From Bacteroidota bacterium (GTDB lineage Bacteria; Bacteroidota; Bacteroidia; Flavobacteriales; Flavobacteriaceae), in contig JAEXIT010000020.1 of the NCBI GenBank assembly GCA_023446155.1, positions 186,001-250,000 on the forward strand: a stretch of DNA of 64,000 nucleotides. Reading direction: 5' to 3'. Below, in pieces: positions 55,495 through 64,000 of this stretch. The notes under the pieces are model-generated. The model was not told where the DNA came from and did not search any database. It saw only the letters and a program-made list of their open reading frames with translations. A program made the position numbers and the translations under genes. Each line of letters opens with the position of its first letter. Position 1 is the stretch's first letter.

Positions 55495-57642
55495 ATGCTT
55501 AAAACTACTTGGCTGACCACCGTAATTGTATTTTTCTTTATTTCTTCGGTTTGTTATTCTCAGGATAAGACTATTGACTCCATAAATCATATTCTCGCCA
55601 ATCCAAAAACCAGCGATCTGGTACGCATGAACACTATTTATAGGGGAATGGAAAACTCTATTGGCTGGAGCAAACAACACATTGCTTATTACAACCAATT
55701 GCTTCCTGTTTTTTCCAAAGGGCTCAAAATGGACAATGCTAGTCCGAAGATGAAGAAAGAATATTTGTATGCGGCCGGAGTGTTTTATTACAATATCGCC
55801 AAAAAAGAAACCTTTGATGGCGATACTAAAGCACCGGAACATTTCGATATGGCTATAAAATATTGGAAAGAATCTAAAGATTATAAACAAATGGCCTCAG
55901 CCATGATTGGCAAAGGCACCTATTATCGAAAACTGGCCAATTGGCCCAAAACATTTGAAAACTTTTTTGAAGCCCTTAAATATTATGAAAGCATCGAAAA
56001 CGAATCGGGAATTTCACATGTAAATCAGGAAATTGGCTCAACCTGTATCGCGCAAGAAGACTGGGAAAAAGCTATTGTTTATTTAAAAAAAGCCCTGGTT
56101 TATTTTGACGTTCCAGAATCGGAATTATGGACCAGTGACCGACATGAAATTGCCGTGATCAACAACAATATAGGCGTTGCCTACACCCGTCTTAAAAAAT
56201 TTCCGGAAGCGCATAAAAGCTATCTAAGAGCCTACGAAATCATAAAACCAAACAAAGACCCACAGTCAGAATCACTCATATTGGTACAGTTGGCCAATTC
56301 CAGTAGTGACATGGGAGATCGTGCTCAAGCACAAATCTATCTGGATCAGGCATTGGCTTTATGCAAAGATGACCTTTCCCGACAGGGCGTATACGGGAAT
56401 GCTGCCCGAGTTTATCACAAATCCAAAAATTATACAAAAGCAGCTGAATATGGCGAACAATCGTATGCTTTAGGATCGAAATTAAAAAATATTGGTGCCA
56501 GAACCGGTATGAGTAACCTATTGTATAAAATCTACAAAGAAAGCGGGCAATACGACAAGGCCCTTAAGATGTATGAAGCCTGGATCGTACTAAAAGATTC
56601 GAGCAATACGGAAGCGTCAAAAAACCAACTGGCGCAACAACGGCTAAAATATGATTTCGAAAGAAAAGAACTGCAGCAAAAAATCATGCAGCAACAGAAA
56701 TTAACAGCTGTTAAATTGGAACAACAACAGAAATTATCGGCCATCAAGCTGGATAACGAAAAGAAATCGGCGCTGGAAACTTCCCGAAACAAACTGGTAC
56801 AACAACAGCTAAAATATGATTTTGAGAAAAAAACCCTGAATCAAAAATTAGTTCAGGGCAAAAAAGTCGCCGCCATCAAACTCGAAGGCGAAAAGAAAAC
56901 AGCCGTTAAAAATAACTGGCTCATCGGACTTTCAGGCGCGCTTTTACTATTCCTTTTAGGAGGCTATTTTTATTACCGGAATACCAAACAAAAACAGGCG
57001 ATTACGATTCTCGAAAAAGACCAGATCAAACAGAAATTGTTGGTAACCCAGATGAATCCGCATTTTATTTTTAATTCGATCGATAACATTCAGGGACTCA
57101 TTCAGGACAAACAAGACAAAGAAGCGGTCGATTATTTGAGTAAGTTTTCAAAACTAACACGTCAGATTCTGGAGAACTCCAACGAAAACTATATCTCGCT
57201 GGCGGAAGAGGTTGAAATGACGCAGAATTATTTGGCGATTCAGCAGCTTTTATACAACAATAAATTCAGCTATACCCTTTCTATCGAAGAGGCGATTGAT
57301 GCCGACACCATCTTTTTACCGCCAATGTTAACACAGCCTTTTATCGAAAATGCGATCAAACACGGTTTAAGTAACAAGTCGGAAGACGGTATGATTGCCA
57401 TTCATTTTTATCTGAAGGAAGCCAAACTATTCTTTGAAGTAACCGATAACGGAAAAGGCTTTGAAACCGACAAAAAATTAACCAATCACAAATCGCTGGC
57501 AATGACCATTACCAAAGAGCGTTTGATCGGCTATACCAAAAATCAGGATTTCCTGGTGCAAACCGATAATATTCTGGATCAGGATACCAATATTGTTGGT
57601 GCTAAAGTTTTCTTCGAAATCCCTTACATTTACGAAAATTAA
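55495..57642 (+). CDS. TPR-containing LytS-type histidine kinase
   Basis: 715 residues: signal peptide (about 1-22), a periplasmic array of TPR-like helical pairs (about 60-380), a Gln/Lys-rich coiled coil (about 375-470) containing an internal repeat of the LKYDFE unit, one membrane helix (about 473-493), then a His_kinase domain with H523 in QMNPHFIFNSIDNIQG and an ATPase part (QPFIENAIKHGLSN, DNGKGFE). TPRs probably sense a peptide or protein ligand. The response regulator gene follows by 6 nt. Confidence 0.93.
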   Translation: MLKTTWLTTVIVFFFISSVCYSQDKTIDSINHILANPKTSDLVRMNTIYRGMENSIGWSKQHIAYYNQLLPVFSKGLKMDNASPKMKKEYLYAAGVFYYNIAKKETFDGDTKAPEHFDMAIKYWKESKDYKQMASAMIGKGTYYRKLANWPKTFENFFEALKYYESIENESGISHVNQEIGSTCIAQEDWEKAIVYLKKALVYFDVPESELWTSDRHEIAVINNNIGVAYTRLKKFPEAHKSYLRAYEIIKPNKDPQSESLILVQLANSSSDMGDRAQAQIYLDQALALCKDDLSRQGVYGNAARVYHKSKNYTKAAEYGEQSYALGSKLKNIGARTGMSNLLYKIYKESGQYDKALKMYEAWIVLKDSSNTEASKNQLAQQRLKYDFERKELQQKIMQQQKLTAVKLEQQQKLSAIKLDNEKKSALETSRNKLVQQQLKYDFEKKTLNQKLVQGKKVAAIKLEGEKKTAVKNNWLIGLSGALLLFLLGGYFYYRNTKQKQAITILEKDQIKQKLLVTQMNPHFIFNSIDNIQGLIQDKQDKEAVDYLSKFSKLTRQILENSNENYISLAEEVEMTQNYLAIQQLLYNNKFSYTLSIEEAIDADTIFLPPMLTQPFIENAIKHGLSNKSEDGMIAIHFYLKEAKLFFEVTDNGKGFETDKKLTNHKSLAMTITKERLIGYTKNQDFLVQTDNILDQDTNIVGAKVFFEIPYIYEN

Positions 57643-57648
57643 TCACCT

Positions 57649-58404
57649 ATGTTACGAGCTGTAGTCATTGACGATATTGAAACCATCCGAAAGAAAAATT
57701 GTGCTACCATAAAATCGAACTGTCCTAATATTTCCATTATTGGCCAGGCCGATTCGGTTGCTTCCGGAATAACGTTGATCAAGCAATTGGCGCCGGATAT
57801 TGTTTTCCTCGACGTAGAAATGCCCGACGGAACCGGATTTGACATGCTTCAAAAACTACAACCGATTCATTTTAAAGTGATTTTCATTACGGGCTACGAA
57901 GATTTTGCAATCCGTGCTTTTCGTTTTTCGGCCATCGATTACCTGTTAAAACCTCTGGATCCGACCGATTTGGTCGAAGCCGTTAAAAAGGCGGAAGAAT
58001 CGATAAGCAAGGAAATTTTTGACATGAAACTCAACAATTTGTTTAGCAATCTGGAGCGCCCCAAAAACCTACAAAAGCTGGTTCTTAAAACAGCCGACCG
58101 GATTTATTCGGTCAACATTCAGGATATTGTACATTGTGAATCGGATAAAAACTACACCACTTTTAATTTTATCAATGCGCCCAAACTCATTGTTTCGACC
58201 AATCTGAAAGAATATGAAACGATGCTCGCACCGCACAATTTCTTTCGAACCCACCAATCGCATTTGATCAATATGGCCTATTTCGACCATTTCATTAAAT
58301 CAGATGGCGGGAATACGGTGGTCATGAAAAACAAAACGGCCATTCCGCTTTCTGTTCGGAAAAAAGAAGAATTTCTGGTTTTACTGGAAAACCTTCATGT
58401 CTAA
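57649..58404 (+). CDS. LytTR family response regulator
   Basis: 251 residues: receiver with DD (8-9), D55 in IVFLDVEMPDGTGFD and K in YLLKPLDP, linker, then LytTR domain about 145-250 (RIYSVNIQDIVHCESDKNYT, FFRTHQSHLINMAYF). Partner of the preceding TPR kinase. Secreted-protein genes follow on the same strand and may be its targets. Confidence 0.94.
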   Translation: MLRAVVIDDIETIRKKNCATIKSNCPNISIIGQADSVASGITLIKQLAPDIVFLDVEMPDGTGFDMLQKLQPIHFKVIFITGYEDFAIRAFRFSAIDYLLKPLDPTDLVEAVKKAEESISKEIFDMKLNNLFSNLERPKNLQKLVLKTADRIYSVNIQDIVHCESDKNYTTFNFINAPKLIVSTNLKEYETMLAPHNFFRTHQSHLINMAYFDHFIKSDGGNTVVMKNKTAIPLSVRKKEEFLVLLENLHV

Positions 58405-58555
58405 ATGGCGCTAAAACGAATTTTCGTCCAATTGCTACGAATTTCTTTTAAAAACAAACAGATATTCATTGATCAAAATTCTCATTTTTCTTTGATTTAA
58501 TATTGCATCGTAATTCCGAATAAAGGTTTTGCGTTCAACCAAAAATCAGAAAAAA

Positions 58556-59698
58556 ATGAAACAGAAATTAGTAATCCTTGGACTATTGTTGGGTTCGATT
58601 ACCAGCTCCAATGCACAGCTTTTGGGTAAAATTCAGAAAACGGCCAATCAGGCGAACAATGCCGCCGAAACGGTAAAAACAGTCGAAGAAGCCGTTAATA
58701 CCGGTGAAAAAGTTTCCAAAAAAGCAAAAAAAGGTGGTGCTTCCAGCGGAACATCTTCTTTAAAACTGGACTGGAATATGTACAAACAAACTCCGGCCGT
58801 TACATTTAATTCCTTATTATACGGAACATCAATAGGAACAGGCGGTTTAACCCGATTTTCCGGATATACGGCTACTTTTGTTCCAAACAAAACCGCTAGT
58901 GGTGCTGAGGTAAATACCATCCATGACCAGGCCGAATTTCTAAAAATTAAAGTGTATAAAGGGGATCAATACATCACCTACTTCGAATACGACGGACGTC
59001 AACAATTTGACGATGGCAAAAAAATAAAGTACAACACACCTGACAGCCGATACAAACGCGATGGCGAATGGGTTGGCGGAACGGAGATTGATGTCAAAAA
59101 ATGGGGTACCGGTGACTACCGACTTGATTTTGTTGCTGGTGACAAAATGTTCTACTCGTTTAACTTCGAAATTCAAAAACTGACGAACTCCGACCCTTAC
59201 GCTACGATGAACGAAATGTACGTAACCCGTGGTCCGTGGAATAATTATGCCTATATGAATTATGATGAGTCGGGTAATCTGGTTTTTGGCTATTATCTGA
59301 ATCACGAAGAATTCAAACCCGATCCTGCCAATGGTAGAAAAACCAATAAAAGTGTAAAATGGAGTGTGAAAGTGTTAAAAGACAACAAACCATTTGCACA
59401 ACAATATGGCACTGGTGCTCCAAACGTAGCTCAGGTAGAACAAGCCAAATGGAACGAATACCGATGTGCGTTAAAACTGGTAGACAAGCCGGGAGAATTC
59501 AAATTTGCAAACCTTACCGACGGTGCTTATAAAGTGGAACTAACCATTGAAGGAGAAGCAAAACCAAGAAAGTATAGTTTTTCTGTAAAAGATAAAAGAA
59601 TCGTACAATCTGCCGAACAAGACAGAGCTCAAAATACTGATCCAACACGTTTGATCGAAGGTTGGAACGACTACTTCTGGATGAAACTGGAAAAATAA
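58556..59698 (+). CDS. Secreted protein of unknown family
   Basis: 380 residues from MKQKLVILGLLL; an upstream TTG frame start is rejected. Signal peptide ending SSNAQ (about 21). A helical Ala/Lys-rich segment (about 22-65, KTANQANNAAETV) precedes a mostly beta region (FNSLLYGTSIGTGG, KIKVYKGDQYITYFEY, PYATMNEMYVTRGPW). No T9SS sorting domain at the C-terminus, so it may stay in the periplasm or outer membrane. No family recognised. Confidence 0.78.
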   Translation: MKQKLVILGLLLGSITSSNAQLLGKIQKTANQANNAAETVKTVEEAVNTGEKVSKKAKKGGASSGTSSLKLDWNMYKQTPAVTFNSLLYGTSIGTGGLTRFSGYTATFVPNKTASGAEVNTIHDQAEFLKIKVYKGDQYITYFEYDGRQQFDDGKKIKYNTPDSRYKRDGEWVGGTEIDVKKWGTGDYRLDFVAGDKMFYSFNFEIQKLTNSDPYATMNEMYVTRGPWNNYAYMNYDESGNLVFGYYLNHEEFKPDPANGRKTNKSVKWSVKVLKDNKPFAQQYGTGAPNVAQVEQAKWNEYRCALKLVDKPGEFKFANLTDGAYKVELTIEGEAKPRKYSFSVKDKRIVQSAEQDRAQNTDPTRLIEGWNDYFWMKLEK

Positions 59699-59709
59699 AA
59701 ACAATACCC

Positions 59710-59770
59710 GTTACCATTATTTTCTCACGATGTTCCAATGAATGGTGAAAAAATAATGGTAACCTTTTTT
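59710..59770 (+). terminator. Long inverted repeat with T run (terminator-like)
   Basis: Arms of 19 nt (59710-59728 and 59745-59763), 18 of 19 paired, 16-nt loop, followed by C and six T. It ends the 58556 transcript and contains an apparent start codon (59738) that should not be used. Confidence 0.75.
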
Positions 59771-59818
59771 AAAAACCGATTATCCTTCAACTTAAATTCA
59801 ATTCCTAAAAAAAGCGCA

Positions 59819-60985
59819 ATGAAAACAAAATTACTTTTTATGGCCATCGCAGGTTTGTTTAGCACCATCACCTCAGCAGCCGATTTATATGTTCGGGAAA
59901 ACGGAGCCAATGGTGCCTATGCAACCGTGAGTGCTGCCATTACGGCCGCAACAAACGGCGACCGGATCATTATCAAACCCAAAAATGCCAATGCCGCTTA
60001 TGTTGAAAATATAACGATCAACAAGTCGCTGACTTTTGTATCGGAAACCAATTATCAAAAATACAAATTGCAGGGAACGGTGGTTATAACGCCGCTTGCA
60101 GGAAGAGTGGTTACCATTCACAATGCCATTGCAAACAGTGTAACAATTTCCGGTGCTACAACCGGCGGCCGAACCACTTTAAACGTGTTCTATTCCATTC
60201 TGAATTTCTTCGATGCCGGTCAGATCAATGCGACGGCAAATCTTTCCGGATGTACGGTAGAAAGCGAAACGATTATATCACATGGAAGATGTACCGGTAA
60301 TATTCTGGGGTCGCTGTTTGTAACCCATACGGACGATACCAGTTTGGCTACGGATGACGTTGAAATCATCGCTAATCTTGTGAATTACGGAATTACCAAT
60401 TACCAAAGAAACTATACGTTTAAAATTTTAAACAACTTCCTTCCACAAAGTTCCATCAGTATTTGGGGTGTGAAAAACGGAAGTACCAATGAAATCACCA
60501 ATAATGTTGCCGATACACGAACCAGCGGCGGAGGTCAATATGGGGAATGTATTACAATCAACCTGTCTACTGGAAATACCGGAAACATTTCGGTTTACAA
60601 TAATGTATTGGCACTTGGTGGTGATTTTCTGATCTACAATTACAACACCAACGCAACGGTGTCGGCTTATTATAACATGTCGCAATCTTCTTTTGTTTTA
60701 AATAATGTTGCCAATCAGGGGTCGAATACCCCGGGGAATTTTTCCATCAACGCCAACAATCAAAGTGTTAGCGGTGCCAATGTAAACGCTGGTTCACCGG
60801 CCGTAGAATACACCGATTTGGATTTGACCCGAAATGATGCCGGTAACGGAGGGGGTTCCAACAGCTGGAGCAATTATTGGCCAGCCGACAGCGGTAACAG
60901 AGCGCAAATAAATTATTTAAACGTTCCAAGACGAATCACAACAGGTACACCATTAAATGTGTCCGGTTCTGGTTTTTCTAAATAA
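59819..60985 (+). CDS. Secreted parallel-beta-helix-like protein
   Basis: 388 residues from MKTKLLFMAIAGLF; an earlier ATG at 59738 lies inside the hairpin and gives no signal peptide. Signal peptide ending TSAA (about 20). DLYVRENGANGAYATVSAAI (about 22-41) is the usual opening of pectate-lyase-like beta-helices, followed by short periodic strands rich in Asn (VENITINKSLTFVSETNY). No catalytic residues recognised and no T9SS CTD. Followed at 18 nt by a T9SS cargo gene, so probably cotranscribed. Confidence 0.82.
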   Translation: MKTKLLFMAIAGLFSTITSAADLYVRENGANGAYATVSAAITAATNGDRIIIKPKNANAAYVENITINKSLTFVSETNYQKYKLQGTVVITPLAGRVVTIHNAIANSVTISGATTGGRTTLNVFYSILNFFDAGQINATANLSGCTVESETIISHGRCTGNILGSLFVTHTDDTSLATDDVEIIANLVNYGITNYQRNYTFKILNNFLPQSSISIWGVKNGSTNEITNNVADTRTSGGGQYGECITINLSTGNTGNISVYNNVLALGGDFLIYNYNTNATVSAYYNMSQSSFVLNNVANQGSNTPGNFSINANNQSVSGANVNAGSPAVEYTDLDLTRNDAGNGGGSNSWSNYWPADSGNRAQINYLNVPRRITTGTPLNVSGSGFSK

Positions 60986-61003
60986 TGTATCGATAAAAAA
61001 GAG

Positions 61004-61774
61004 ATGAAAAAACGACTTTATATATTAGTAGCCTTCTTTGTAGCAAACCTTACGCAAGGGCAAGTATCCATATCCCAAGCCGAATATTTTTGGGATACCG
61101 ATCCGGGACCAGGCAATGGTATTGCAATTGCTGCCACCGATGGTAATTTCAACAGTGCTTTCGAAAAAATTGCCGCTTCAGGTATCAACCTGCCAAGTGT
61201 TGGTTTGCATAAATTCAATATCCGTTTTAAAGACAACCAGAATCTATGGGGATCCACTTTTACAAGTGTGGTCAATGTCGAGGCTTCCGTAACGGAAGGA
61301 CTTGTTGAGATTATACAAGGGGAGTACTTTTGGGGTACCGATCCTGGTTATGGCAACGGAACACCAATCGTGCCCACCGATGGAAATTTCAACAGTGCCT
61401 ACGAAAAATTCCTTTCCAATGGTATTCCGGTTCCAAGTACTGTAGGGCTTTATGTTTTTAACATTCGCCTAAAAGACAATCAGGGACTTTGGGGATCCAC
61501 TTTTAAAAATGTCGTTAATGTGGAAAACGTTTTAAGCCTTAACGATCCGGCTACGGCTTCCAATTTTAACTTCTATCCGAATCCGGCTACCTCAACGGTA
61601 CATTTCGATAAAGAAATAAAACAAGTAGATATATTTGACCTAAATGGGCGATTTGTTGGAACCTCCAGCCAAAGCAATTTGCTAAACATTGCTGATCTCG
61701 CTGCTGGAACTTACATTTTAAAAATAACAACTCCTGATGGTATTTCCTTTACCAAAAAAATGATTAAGCGATAA
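61004..61774 (+). CDS. T9SS cargo with a tandem 72-residue repeat
   Basis: 256 residues: signal peptide (about 1-20, TQGQ), repeat A at 22-93 and repeat B at 102-174. Both carry the same landmarks (EYFW.TDPG.GNG, TDGNFNSA.EK, FNIR.KDNQ.LWGSTF, VVNVE). A type A T9SS sorting domain covers about 185-256 (FNFYPNPATSTVHF ... FTKKMIKR). Predicted surface or secreted; an adhesion or sugar-binding role is only a guess. Closed by a terminator. Confidence 0.9.
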   Translation: MKKRLYILVAFFVANLTQGQVSISQAEYFWDTDPGPGNGIAIAATDGNFNSAFEKIAASGINLPSVGLHKFNIRFKDNQNLWGSTFTSVVNVEASVTEGLVEIIQGEYFWGTDPGYGNGTPIVPTDGNFNSAYEKFLSNGIPVPSTVGLYVFNIRLKDNQGLWGSTFKNVVNVENVLSLNDPATASNFNFYPNPATSTVHFDKEIKQVDIFDLNGRFVGTSSQSNLLNIADLAAGTYILKITTPDGISFTKKMIKR

Positions 61775-61797
61775 CAATTCGAAACATTACGTCAAAT

Positions 61798-61830
61798 AAA
61801 AGCCTGTAAAGTAGTACTTACAGGCTTTTT
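61798..61830 (+). terminator. Terminator of the 61004 gene
   Basis: AAAGCCTGTAA / TTACAGGCTTT stem with a T run; A-rich on the left, so possibly bidirectional. Confidence 0.88.
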
Positions 61831-61853
61831 CTTTATATCAGTCTCCGATAATA

Positions 61854-62243
61854 TTACACGTCTTCCCAACGATTCCTATACAGTTCCCAAACGCCTTCGC
61901 AATACAGCTGATAACGTCCCGGCTGCGTTTCGCCAAACGAAAAAATAAACAGCATATGCAGCCAGGTCACATAATACAAAGACTGTCTGTTTTGAGAACG
62001 GTAAAGCGGGCCTTCTTCTTCCGAAAGCTTAAAAAAGGGGGCAATATCTATAAATCCGGCCTCCGAAATAATTTGTTCGTACGCTTCGTTTTCGATTGCA
62101 ATTTTTCTTTTGAGTCTGTCGAATGGATTTCGCAGGATTTCCGTCACCGTAAAACTTTTTCCAAAAAAATGGTGACTTTCGTTGTAAAGCGCTTCCCCTT
62201 CAGTTCCGTCGTAAAGCAATTCGCGGGTTTTAAGTTGTTTCAT
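61854..62243 (-). CDS. Hypothetical protein downstream of the cysteine-ladder gene
   Basis: 129 residues, soluble, no known domain recognised. Mixed alpha/beta with aromatic patches (YYVTWLHMLFIFSFGE, about 89-104). 3 nt separate it from the cysteine-ladder gene, so coupled. Small proteins placed like this beside larger ones are often partners, but nothing specific supports a role. Confidence 0.68.
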   Translation of the reverse strand: MKQLKTRELLYDGTEGEALYNESHHFFGKSFTVTEILRNPFDRLKRKIAIENEAYEQIISEAGFIDIAPFFKLSEEEGPLYRSQNRQSLYYVTWLHMLFIFSFGETQPGRYQLYCEGVWELYRNRWEDV

Positions 62244-62246
62244 ATC

Positions 62247-63767
62247 TTAGAATTTATCAAGGCGGATGCGTTCGTCCACCGGTTTTGTTTCGGTACCCGA
62301 AAGTACCGATTGGCAATAATTAAAAGGTTCTTCTCCGTATTCGGAAAGCGAAACAATATATTCCACGGTTGTGTCAAAAGTGTCGGTTATAACAGGTGCG
62401 TTCGAAATCCCGCAATCTTTCAATTTTTCGGCAACCGACGGACGTATAACGGCTTTGGCAATTGCAGTGAGCAATACATCGTTGATGACGGCTTCTATAT
62501 CCTCAAAATCGTCCGAGCTCGCCTGGATTTCGAAAAACAATTGAAACAACCTTTTCGAAAATGCCTTAAATTTCTCCGACTTGCTATTTCGGTATTCCAA
62601 TAAACTATAGTGTTCCCAATCGGCTGGACTATATTTTTCTTCGTCTGTCGTAGTTCGGAAAGAAACCGCCGCGTAGCGTTCGTGTGGTAGGATATCGTAT
62701 GAAATACCATCCACAGCTCCGGCAATTTCCGCAATCTCGTCTTGGTGTTCTTCAAAAAGTTCGAGCAAGGCTGCTTCGAGATCGTCCGTAACTTTTGCAA
62801 GTGCTTCCGGTAGAAATTTTGCATCCTGTTCCATTGTAGCGGGTTCGGTAAACGTATCCGTATCCCATTGGTAACGCCCTGCAAACGGATTATCGATCAC
62901 AAACGTTTTGGTAAAAGACTTATCCTGCGTATTTTGAGTTTCCAGATAACAGGTTACATCAATATGAAACTCCCGTTCGTATACCCGTTCACTTTCGGGC
63001 ATTTCCCGAATAATGTCGAGCAGGTTTTTCGTCCCGGTTTCATACGATCGAATCGGAACGGAACAGGCAAAACGCATCGGTTTGTCCACGGCAATAGGAA
63101 GTGTAATTTTGTCGTTCAGATCGAATGCATCGTTGCGTTCCATAAGGTTAACCTCGAACTGCACCGCCGGATCGTAAATCGATATTGCGAACGCAACGTT
63201 GTCGACCGTTCTGGGTTTGTCCAGATCGAGTGCGATTTCAAGAGCAAAGGTTTCGGTTGTATAGCCTTCCGGATTTCTGCGATCGAAATTGTTTTTAAGG
63301 GTGATGTCGATTTCTTTGCGCGAAGCAAAATCTTCCGTTTGTACGAGATCTTCAAACCGGTCGATCTTCCGCAAATTTGGCGCATAGATTGCCTTTAAAT
63401 CGTTGTTTCCGTAACACTCGATTTCCACCGCGCTATCAAGTCGCAATTCGGTTAATTGATTGATATAACATTTTACAACGGTGGCTTTCGGCGCATAGAG
63501 TTCCGTGATTTTGTTTTCACCACAATGCACACTTTCGGCATTTTCGAGATGCAAGGCTGTCAGTTTATTTTTGTTACATCCAACCGAAATTGCATGGGGA
63601 GCAATAAGCGTTTGAAGTTCGTTGTTCCGACAAAAAACCTGGAGCGCGTTCGTCTCAAGTGATTTTACTTTAAGCGCACTCGATATCTGAAGCATGCCCT
63701 CTTCGGTTACGGGAATTTCAAATTCCATTCCGAATGGGGAGACGGCTTTGGCGTAATAATTTTCCAT
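62247..63767 (-). CDS. Cysteine-ladder repeat protein with DUF4303-like C-terminal region
   Basis: 506 residues, no signal peptide. Residues 46-135 hold five repeats of exactly 18 residues, each opened by Cys (C46, C64, C82, C100, C118), pattern C-x-x-N-x-L-T-x-L, an LRR-like beta-solenoid. A beta-rich middle (about 150-300) is unrecognised. The C-terminal third (about 325-506) includes SFRTTTDEEKYSPADWEHYS, similar in layout to DUF4303 proteins. Lies between two unknown genes on the same strand. Confidence 0.72.
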   Translation of the reverse strand: MENYYAKAVSPFGMEFEIPVTEEGMLQISSALKVKSLETNALQVFCRNNELQTLIAPHAISVGCNKNKLTALHLENAESVHCGENKITELYAPKATVVKCYINQLTELRLDSAVEIECYGNNDLKAIYAPNLRKIDRFEDLVQTEDFASRKEIDITLKNNFDRRNPEGYTTETFALEIALDLDKPRTVDNVAFAISIYDPAVQFEVNLMERNDAFDLNDKITLPIAVDKPMRFACSVPIRSYETGTKNLLDIIREMPESERVYEREFHIDVTCYLETQNTQDKSFTKTFVIDNPFAGRYQWDTDTFTEPATMEQDAKFLPEALAKVTDDLEAALLELFEEHQDEIAEIAGAVDGISYDILPHERYAAVSFRTTTDEEKYSPADWEHYSLLEYRNSKSEKFKAFSKRLFQLFFEIQASSDDFEDIEAVINDVLLTAIAKAVIRPSVAEKLKDCGISNAPVITDTFDTTVEYIVSLSEYGEEPFNYCQSVLSGTETKPVDERIRLDKF

Positions 63768-63785
63768 TTGAATCGGTTTCTTGTA

Positions 63786-64000
63786 TTAGTTTAAGGCCGC
63801 TTGAATCTCGGCGATATATTGTTGACATTTCTCCATCATTGGCTTGCAATCGACTCTGGTTACATATTCGTTAAGCTCGTTGAGTTTGTGCAAACGTCTT
63901 GGTGCGCAATCCATTTCCCAAAGGTCAAGCAAAGCTTGTTCTTCCCATTTGGTAATTTTCTTGCGTCTTTTGAGATTTCTGTCGACAAGATTCTCAATTG
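63786..64000 (-). CDS. Hypothetical protein, partial (C-terminal end)
   Basis: About 71 residues before a TAA stop; the start is off the right edge. The visible part is Lys/Arg/Glu-rich and helical (KRRKKITKWEEQALLDLWEM), with no domain recognised. It precedes the cysteine-ladder gene with an 18-nt gap on the same strand, so probably the same transcript. Confidence 0.6.
   Translation of the reverse strand, partial: IENLVDRNLKRRKKITKWEEQALLDLWEMDCAPRRLHKLNELNEYVTRVDCKPMMEKCQQYIAEIQAALN

Noticed and set aside
55375..55890. 171-codon minus-strand frame over the start of the TPR kinase gene
   Set aside because: Overlaps the kinase signal peptide and TPRs in antisense; no family likeness.
61956..63398. 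Two long plus-strand frames (215 and 176 codons) opposite the cysteine-ladder gene region
   Set aside because: Antisense shadows; compositions rich in Phe/Arg/Cys typical of reversed coding DNA, and the minus-strand proteins have clear repeats and tight spacing.

Overview
The window reads as chromosome of a flavobacterium (Bacteroidota, Flavobacteriaceae, Flavobacterium-like). Grounds: a gliding/type IX secretion core (gldJ, porU, porV), cargo proteins ending in T9SS type A sorting domains, a short-type adenylate kinase, a SusC/carboxypeptidase-regulatory style outer-membrane receptor, LytS/LytTR two-component pairs, AT-rich intergenic DNA, and promoters of the Bacteroidota type (TTG, about 19-20 nt, TAnnTTTG). 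I saw no rRNA, tRNA, insertion sequence, integrase, CRISPR array or replication origin.

Left part, 1-35.7 kb, is mostly housekeeping. On the minus strand lie hpt, adk, a CBS/CorC membrane protein, obg and an S46 dipeptidyl-peptidase cut by the window edge. Then come an unknown HEAT-like protein, a T9SS cargo protein, purK-purE, an M3 metallopeptidase, a GbsR/MarR regulator with a small membrane-protein cassette, a UbiA-like protein, gcvP, a truncated haemoglobin, a FabH-like synthase with a methyltransferase and a glycosyltransferase, and an MlaE/MlaF lipid-transport pair. A minus-strand run follows (mannose-1-P guanylyltransferase, SprT-like protease, SDR, M28 peptidase, PDH E2, PDH E1-alpha, cytidine deaminase), leading to porV-porU, with gldJ diverging from porU.

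Middle part, 35.7-51.3 kb: murF, a hydrolase/ECF sigma/membrane-protein operon, a serine hydrolase flanked by two copies of a palindromic repeat, a LytS-LytTR pair diverging from a TonB-dependent receptor, an ArsR regulator with two AHSA1-type proteins, a YjdM/PhnA-type zinc-ribbon protein, a DUF6624 protein, two GNATs diverging from a MocR-type regulator, and a secreted retropepsin-like protein.

Right part, 51.3-64 kb, is the accessory part: an arrestin/Spo0M-like protein, a three-gene block with SUFU-like proteins (a fold common among bacterial immunity proteins), a TPR histidine kinase with its LytTR partner, three secreted proteins (one a T9SS cargo with a tandem 72-residue repeat), and a minus-strand block whose main protein opens with a strict 18-residue cysteine-ladder repeat. 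The points most worth a second look are that cysteine ladder, the SUFU block, the GbsR membrane cassette with its recurring GAAAGTTT boxes, the perfect inverted repeat in front of the MocR gene, and the paired palindromes.
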